Of a stretch of DNA of 64,000 nucleotides, positions 56,301 through 64,000 are shown piece by piece (position 1 is the stretch's first letter; the number at the start of each line of letters is the position of its first letter). The DNA comes from Colius striatus (lineage: Eukaryota > Chordata > Aves > Coliiformes > Coliidae). Location: NCBI RefSeq assembly GCF_028858725.1, contig NC_084761.1, positions 97,241,971 to 97,305,970 on the forward strand, read 5' to 3'. The notes below the pieces were generated by a model, which had not been told where the DNA came from, made no database searches, and worked only from the letters and a program-made list of their open reading frames with translations. Position numbers and translations under genes: made by a program.

Positions 56301-59300
56301 ATCTCCCTCCAGCCACAGCAGGATGGGTGCAGCCAGCTGGACACAGTGGCAGAAGCTCAGTGGGACTTGTGTGAAACACAACAACGTTGAACAGTTGTAG
56401 CATTCCTCCTCAGGGTGAGACAGGAGTGCTGGCTGCAGGAGGGGAACTAGCTCAGCTGGGTCTCAGCAGTTTACAGCAACCAACCTCAAAGTGATGGTGG
56501 AGCAAAGCAACCCTACTCACAGCAAATGGTAAGAGGAGTTGCTTAGGCCTTCCCTGGCACCAGGATAACTTGCTTAGCCCCGATCCTCCTGGATGGAAAT
56601 GGCTGGAGCTGATCTCAGCCCTCTGTTTGCTCCTATAATGCCCACGTGGATATGCCTGGAGCGTGACTCGGTTGCCTGCACGTGGATGATGTGCTCCAGG
56701 TCTTCCCATCACTGGTCTGACTCTCCCATAAGTCTTGGGTCATAATGGCCAGCTCCGTGTATCAGATATCCCAGAGCATCTCTAATGTTTGTGGACCCCA
56801 CATGTGGGCAACTGACCCGAGACCTTTGTGATTGCAGCTTTTGCTGTTGGCCAGTGACAAGTTTGAGGTGACTTCTTGTTTCAGGAGAGGCACTAACCAC
56901 GTGCAAGACTGGGAGGGGAGTTACATGTGAATCAGGAGGTCATGCTGAATCCTGTCAGCTCCAGAGCTGGCTGAGCAGCTGGTGGAGGGGAGGGGATAGA
57001 TGGGTTATGGCCAAGCAGCAACTCTGTGTTGAGCTGCACGGGACAGAAAGCTTTTATCAGCCCTGCCTGAGCCTCTGAGAGATGAGATGTCAGCCTCCAT
57101 GGCCATCCCCAGAATGTGTCATCAACATGCCAGCCTGGCACCCATTGGCCAAAACTCCAGGGCCTCAACACAGAGCTAGCTTGTGATGGGAGACCTCATC
57201 CAGGCAGCGGGTAAAAGTGTTAGGGTCTGGAAAGAGCCAGGTGAGCTCCCCTCTGGGCCACATCTGAGTGCAAAGAAGAAGAACCCAGGTGTCCTCCCAT
57301 CAGTTTGCTCAGTCTCTGTTGAGGATGTGATGGGGAGCAGTGCATCTGGTTGTGGGGAGCATCCCTGAGGAACAAGAACCCTCTGTGGTGGTTTGGCTTG
57401 TCAAAAACACCTGCATTTGATGTCACTGTAGCATAGGGGGTGGTTTCTGCAGGACAGCTGAGTGCTTAGAGGATGCTGGGTGAAGGCCAAGGGAGGGAAA
57501 AGCCTCAGCAGCAGCACAGTGTCCTAATGGGTGTCTGCCAAGGCTCTCTGCCATCCAGGGAATGGCCACAGTCGAGGTTGCTCAGATCTGGATCCAAACT
57601 CTAGATTCAGTGAAGAAGGTGGTGAAAGGACTGTACCTTTTCTCCTCTTTGGTGAAAAATCTCTCCTTGCTGCTCCTGCTCCATCCCAAGCTGCTCTCCA
57701 CTCCCTGAGAGATGCACTGTGAGGCTGTTGAGTCCCTGGGCAGTCCAGCACCCTGCAGCATGTGCCTACAGCTGGGTCCATCAAGGCACGCTCCTTCCTG
57801 GCTCCACTGCAAAAAAGAGATCTAGGAAGAAAGTGATGGAGCCATCCTGGTGTGCTGAGGGCTTGGCTGGCTGCTGCTGACTGGATCCAGGTGTGTGAGG
57901 AGACAAGCCAAGCCCTTGCTTCTGCCTGTGGGTTATCAGGGAGCTGTGCTGAGCAGGTGTCCCCCAGGGTGATGCATGAAGTGTTTGACGCGGCAGGGGA
58001 TTGCAGTGTTGATCTCAACAGCACATCCTTGAAACTCAATCACTCTAGGGGTTCTTGAACCACCAACTGAAACCCTGCTTTCTGTGATGCTTGGTGGGAA
58101 ACCAGCCTCAGCATTAGTGAGGTCAGGAAGAGCAAAAGGTGGAAATGACCCTCCAGGTTATGGGACCCATCTTGTGGTGAGGGAACTTGCTGCTGGCTTT
58201 GCTTTTGCTGTGGTGGCCTCAAAAACAGCACAAGACCCTCTGAGTCTGAGTCTCTTGCCATTTCTTTATGCTTTGCCCTTTTTCCCTAAGGGCTGCAGAG
58301 CCCTTCACAAGCACAGATGCCTCACAACTCCTTTGGGAAGGAAGACAATGTGGGTTTAGCTAACGTGGAAAGAGAAGCACAGAAAGCTGAGATGAAACAA
58401 GACACCAGCTCTCCAGCTCTGACCTGGTGGGATGTTTGACTCCATCTCCAAGGCCCATTGTGTGAAATGGAGGAAGCTCTAGGATTCACCTGACCAAGTC
58501 TATGTTTGCATGTGCTTGTCTCCCTTGGCATGGCAAAGCTTGCTGCTGGGTGGCACTGGAAGGCAGCTCAGCTGCACTCCTTCCTGCAGGATTTGTGGTA
58601 GGGCTCTTCTCCACACCCTTCAGGGGTCAGATCTGACCTAATCCTCCTTTCTGTGGCTTATTCTGGGAGAGGGGCTTAGCCTGAGTTGCCCTGGTGTTTT
58701 CCAAACTGATGGGTTGGGTGTTCCTCCAGCTAGAAAGGCAGAAGTGCTGGGAAAACACAGGTATGGTTAACTGGGATCTTGTAAAGCTCTGGTCTCTTCT
58801 CACATCCTCATTTCCTATGGCTCCAGGGATTGTTGCCAGCTCCTGCCCAGGAATACTGCCTGTTGACCTTGGCTGGAGGTTGCTGGGACTAACTGAAGTC
58901 TCTTCTCTCCTGATCAGCCTCTTTGCTCAGTCTGGAGCTCACCATAACAACGTTTATTCCCAACTTGAAGGTCAGACCTAGTAACGGAGAGGGGGAGCTT
59001 TTGGGGAAGGGAAAATGAAAGGGCTTTTGTTGGAAAGGTCTTCAGCCCTTCAGCATCCTTGATATGCACATGAAATGATCTGGCCAAACTCTCCCTGGAG
59101 TGACCTCACAGACATTCCAAGACATCCTGGTCTTAACTGCAGCTTGATTCCAGCTGCTCCCTAGGACAAAGAGCTGAAATTGCCACTTGCATTGATCCTT
59201 CAGCCACTGCCCAGTCTGTGCAAACTCCACTTTGCAATGTTTTTGTTTTGTCTTTACAGTGAAACATGGTTAAAAAAGTGTCCATGAAAGGGAGAACCAA

Positions 59301-60540
59301 GCCCACTTTCCCCACCTTTTCAAGCTGAATGTTGTTTCCAAGCTGAATGACTTTGATTCCTGCACCATTCTCAGTGCCTATAGGATTTGGTGGTTGTTCT
59401 ACCAAGGCATAAGCACTTGTATGATCTAAAGCACTTCCCTTTCTCAGGACTGCTTTCAGAGTTAGTAGATTAGTATTTTCTTAAGCTAAGCCTGCATTAT
59501 GTGTGTCCCTGGGATATGTGATGCCACATGGGATGGCTATGGGTGCTGTCTGAAAGGGCTGCACTGAAGGCTAATGCTTGCCCCACTGCAGTCTGGCAGT
59601 GATGCTGATGTGTGCTCACTGCAGCTCCTGAGTGAGGCTCAGATGCCATTTTTTAAGTAGTCCCTGGACCCAGAGAGTGCACCAAAGCATCACTTTGTTT
59701 GGGAATGGAGTAGCACAGTTGTCCACTGTTGGGGCAGATTGCTAAAGCTTCGGTTTGCATAAACATCCCACAGGTTTGGAGGCTTCCCCAAACCTTGGTT
59801 CCATGGGCTTTGGGAAGTAAGAGGACTCTTAGGAAAGGAAACTAGCTTGGATTTCCAAGTTCTCTTTTTCTTGCTGTAGCCAGCTTGGCTGTATGGTAAG
59901 AACAGGGGGACCAAGGCAGAGGTGGGAGGGTGTTTCTGCTCTGCTGGGCTGCAGCAGAGGAGTGGAACTGCAGAAGGAAACCACAGCGAAATGAAAACAC
60001 AGCATGTATTAAGCTCTGCTCCAAAGAGGCTCCTGCTGGGTGATCATTCCTTGTTGGTTTGTGTTACCAGGGCAGGCTCATCCTGCTCCTCTGAGGATAT
60101 CCTAACCTCTTGCAACCACGGTAGCCTGGCAAGAGGGAGTCATCTGGTAGAGATATGTCTGGTTTCACTGAAATCAGTGGCCAGCCTCCCACTGACTTCA
60201 CTCAGACCACCGTCTAGACAGGATGCTCCATGCAGAACAGTGAGTTTGCTCATGATCATGGAGCTTTGCTCCATTAGCCAATGTGGCTAAAAATGCTCTG
60301 AAGAAGGAACCAAAAACCTGCCACTTTGAACCGTTTTGCTGCACTCAGATGCTCATAAACCCAAAGGAACCCCAAGCCAACCCTCCAAAACAACCAACCA
60401 AAGAGGGATGAATTGCAGGAGAAGGGGGGCGGCAGCTTCTACCACAGTAACAGTCATGGCAGATTACAAAAGAGACAAGTTGACCCTCACCAGCTGTACT
60501 GGGAGAAAAAAAAACAACCCAAAAGAGATGTTGCATTATG
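53336..60540. other. Gene-free stretch downstream of LZTS3
   Basis: Only short open frames, without family resemblance or splice logic. CR1 copies are absent over 7 kb, in contrast with the rest of the window. A minus-strand AATAAA near 58950 is a possible LZTS3 poly(A) site. Confidence 0.5.
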
Positions 60541-60703
60541 GATAGCAACCCAACTCACATCCACAGTTGATTTACCTACAGAGCACAGAGTGAGGGTGAC
60601 AGAGCGCAGCAGGAGCAGGCCCACGCCGCTGAAGATCGCTGCCTGGAGCGGGTTGTACATGCACAGCGAGGGAAAGGTGATGTTGTGTCGCCTTGGTCCC
60701 ACC

Positions 60704-61998
<1,295 letters not shown>

Positions 61999-62894
61999 AG
62001 CTAAGCTGAGTGCAGTGATGCTCACCAGTCGTGGGCTGACACTGATGCTTCTCTCCTTGCATGCATCTTACCTAACCACAAGCATGTGGTGCTTGACCCC
62101 AAACCCTCTGCTCTCAGCAGGAGTTTTCCTACTGACCTCAACGGCATCTGGACCTTGAACAAGCCAGAGGCAGAAACATCTCAGACCCAGAGACCATCCC
62201 AGAGACTCCCCAAGTACTGGGAGTTGAGGACAGGTTGCAGAGACAGTAGTTATTACTTGTCCTATAGTGCTTTACTTCCCAAAGACTTCCAAAGAACCCA
62301 GTTGACTAAATGTTAAGTCTTCACTTCACTGGGGACAGTGCAGGGAGCTAATTAATTCTTTTGGGGCAGGGCACAAAGAGTGACAGCCCCTCAGCCAAAG
62401 ATCAAGGAGAGAGCTGCAACCCACCCTTGCTGAAATGTCACTACCACACTCTGTCCTTGGGCACTGGAAGTTCAGGTTTCATCTTGACTGGCTCAGATCT
62501 CACCCATGTGGTAGGGGACAGAAGCCCAGTGGAAATGCTCCTGCTGCAGTGAGATTTTGCATTCCATAGGTGTCCCTGGTTCAACAGGACACCTCTCTGC
62601 ACTCCTGTAGTCCACCAAAGCTGCATCAATAGTTGTGGGTTTTGGAAGTGAACCATAAAAATGGCCAAACCCTCTTTTTTTCCCCATGAACTCTGCACTG
62701 GCAGGTGTGATCTGTCTACTGTGGATGGTTGCAGAGACAAGCAGTCCCCACCTATACTGGTGCTGAGTCTGGGCATGTACTTTGTGTATGTTTGAAGCAG
62801 GATAACAGGACTCTGCCTTCTCAATGGATACTATGTGTTAAAATGATTTTAACTGAACCTGCAAGTGCAAGGAGCACATAAAGAAAAAATGCCA
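61999..62894. other. Gene-free LZTS3 intronic sequence
   Basis: No exon or repeat recognised. Confidence 0.5.
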
Positions 62895-63148
62895 GCATGC
62901 AACTGGAAAGGGGTAGATTTAGACTGGATGTCAGGAAGAAGATCTTCCCTGTGAGGGTGGTGAGGCCTTGGCACAGGCTGCCCAGAGAGGCTGTGGCTGC
63001 CCCAGCCCTGGCAGTGCCCAAGGGCAGGTTGGATGGGGCTTGGAGCAGCCTGGGCTGGTGGATGGTGTCCCTGCCCATGGCAGGGGGTTGGAACCACATG
63101 AGCTTTAAGATCTCTTCCAACCCCAAACATTCTGTGATTCTATGACCA
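62895..63148 (+). mobile_element. CR1 LINE 3' fragment in LZTS3 intron
   Basis: Direct copy of the 'ccatggcagggggttggaac' subtype ending 'cattctgtgattctatgac', the intact CR1 terminal repeat. Confidence 0.92.
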
Positions 63149-64000
63149 AGGAGCCATCAGTGATCAGAGAAGAGAGGCATAATTAAAAATAGACTGGTAG
63201 CCACCTCTGGACCAGAATGTCCCATCATCCTGTGGCTCCCCTCTCTTGTCACATGTGAAATACTTGGCCTTTCCTCCCTCCTGCAGTGTCTGCAAGTTCC
63301 TTTGCTGCCCAGCTCCAGTTGGGTCAGTGCTCCTCAGGCAAACTCCTTGCCTTCATTACAACCTTCACCTTTCTCTCAGGCTATAGAGAACTTGCCTGAT
63401 GCATCATGTTGAGCAAGACCTCGAAGCTCAGCTGTTGGATCAGACCAGTACTCACTGTGAGTCACTGGAGAGCTCAGAGACTTACCCAGTCACTGGAACT
63501 GACAAACCATGGTGGTTCCCCACGCAGACCTCACTCTGTTGAGTCCCCACATCCACATCAGCACTTTGCTGCAGATGCAGAACTGTGTCATGCTGGGTTA
63601 GCTGTAGTTAGAGTGATGTAGTTACTGCCTAGCTAAAATCTGCCCAATTTACTGAAAGTGCTCTCCTTGGGCTAGCTCTTCCCAAAAGGCAGAGAGATAC
63701 ATGATGGAGAACTGCTTGGATAGGAATCAATTTACACACTAAAATGCCTACATTCAGGCCTCCACTTGGGTGCTGTGGAGATGTAAGAAATACAATCCAT
63801 GGAGCCTGGAGAGCAAGTCAGCAAGTGTAGGTGGCTACGTATTTTAGGTGTCTTGATCCACTAATCCTTCTCTTTACATGGATGTCACCCAATTAGCTGT
63901 TCCAGACACAACTGTAGCAGTGAAGCAAATAAGCAAAAGCCCATCTGCAGGTGCAAAATCAGGGAACTTTCCAGGCCTACCTCGTTGGAAGAAACAAAAG
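63149..64000. other. Gene-free sequence to the window edge
   Basis: Probably LZTS3 intron. Nothing recognised. Confidence 0.5.

Noticed and set aside
57380-57440. 'ctgtggtggtttggcttgtc', similar to the start of some avian LTRs
   Set aside because: No matching LTR body or end was found nearby; too short to call.

Overview
This window is nuclear DNA from a bird. The evidence is at least 28 pieces of the avian CR1 LINE, GC-rich minisatellites, intron-containing vertebrate genes, and a mesotocin/vasotocin pair in which the oxytocin-like gene encodes CYIQNCPIG (mesotocin) and the vasopressin-like gene encodes CYIQNCPRG (vasotocin). Gene order matches the tetrapod block on human 20p13: PTPRA (+), MRPS26 (+), mesotocin/OXT (-), vasotocin/AVP (-), UBOX5 (-), FASTKD5 (-), LZTS3 (-). 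The two neurohypophysial genes lie in tandem on the same strand, the usual non-mammalian arrangement; in human they face each other. GNRH2, which in human lies between PTPRA and MRPS26, was not found.

Region by region. 1-9.46 kb holds the last ten coding exons and 3' UTR of PTPRA, with CR1 copies in its introns. 9.5-14.3 kb is intergenic and dominated by CR1 and two minisatellites (51-52 bp and about 19 bp units). 14.4-17.4 kb is MRPS26, whose first intron is almost entirely a G-rich tandem array. 18.3-19.8 kb is mesotocin and 22.3-24.3 kb is vasotocin; each has three exons with a 120-nt first and a 202-nt second exon, a TATA box and a poly(A) signal. A 39-bp minisatellite of about 35 copies and a degenerate 20-bp array lie immediately upstream of vasotocin (24.6-27.1 kb). 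32.0-51.2 kb is the UBOX5 locus, with the single-coding-exon gene FASTKD5 nested in its first intron; both probably start at a CpG-rich promoter near 51.2 kb. 60.7-61.4 kb is the last coding exon of LZTS3, the rest of which lies beyond the right edge.

The genes do not form one pathway. PTPRA is a receptor phosphatase, MRPS26 and FASTKD5 act in mitochondria, UBOX5 is a nuclear ubiquitin ligase, LZTS3 is a postsynaptic scaffold, and the two neurohormone precursors are hypothalamic. What joins them is conserved synteny and, for UBOX5/FASTKD5, probably a shared promoter. The long open frames over the minisatellites (11.6-16 kb and 24-26 kb) are by-products of repeat units whose length is a multiple of three and are not called as genes. 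I recognised no previously undescribed protein system. The more interesting material is regulatory: the repeat-packed vasotocin upstream region, a TATA/CRE-like plus-strand promoter between mesotocin and vasotocin, a hormone-response-like direct repeat upstream of mesotocin, a CpG promoter split by a CR1, and several candidate conserved noncoding blocks.
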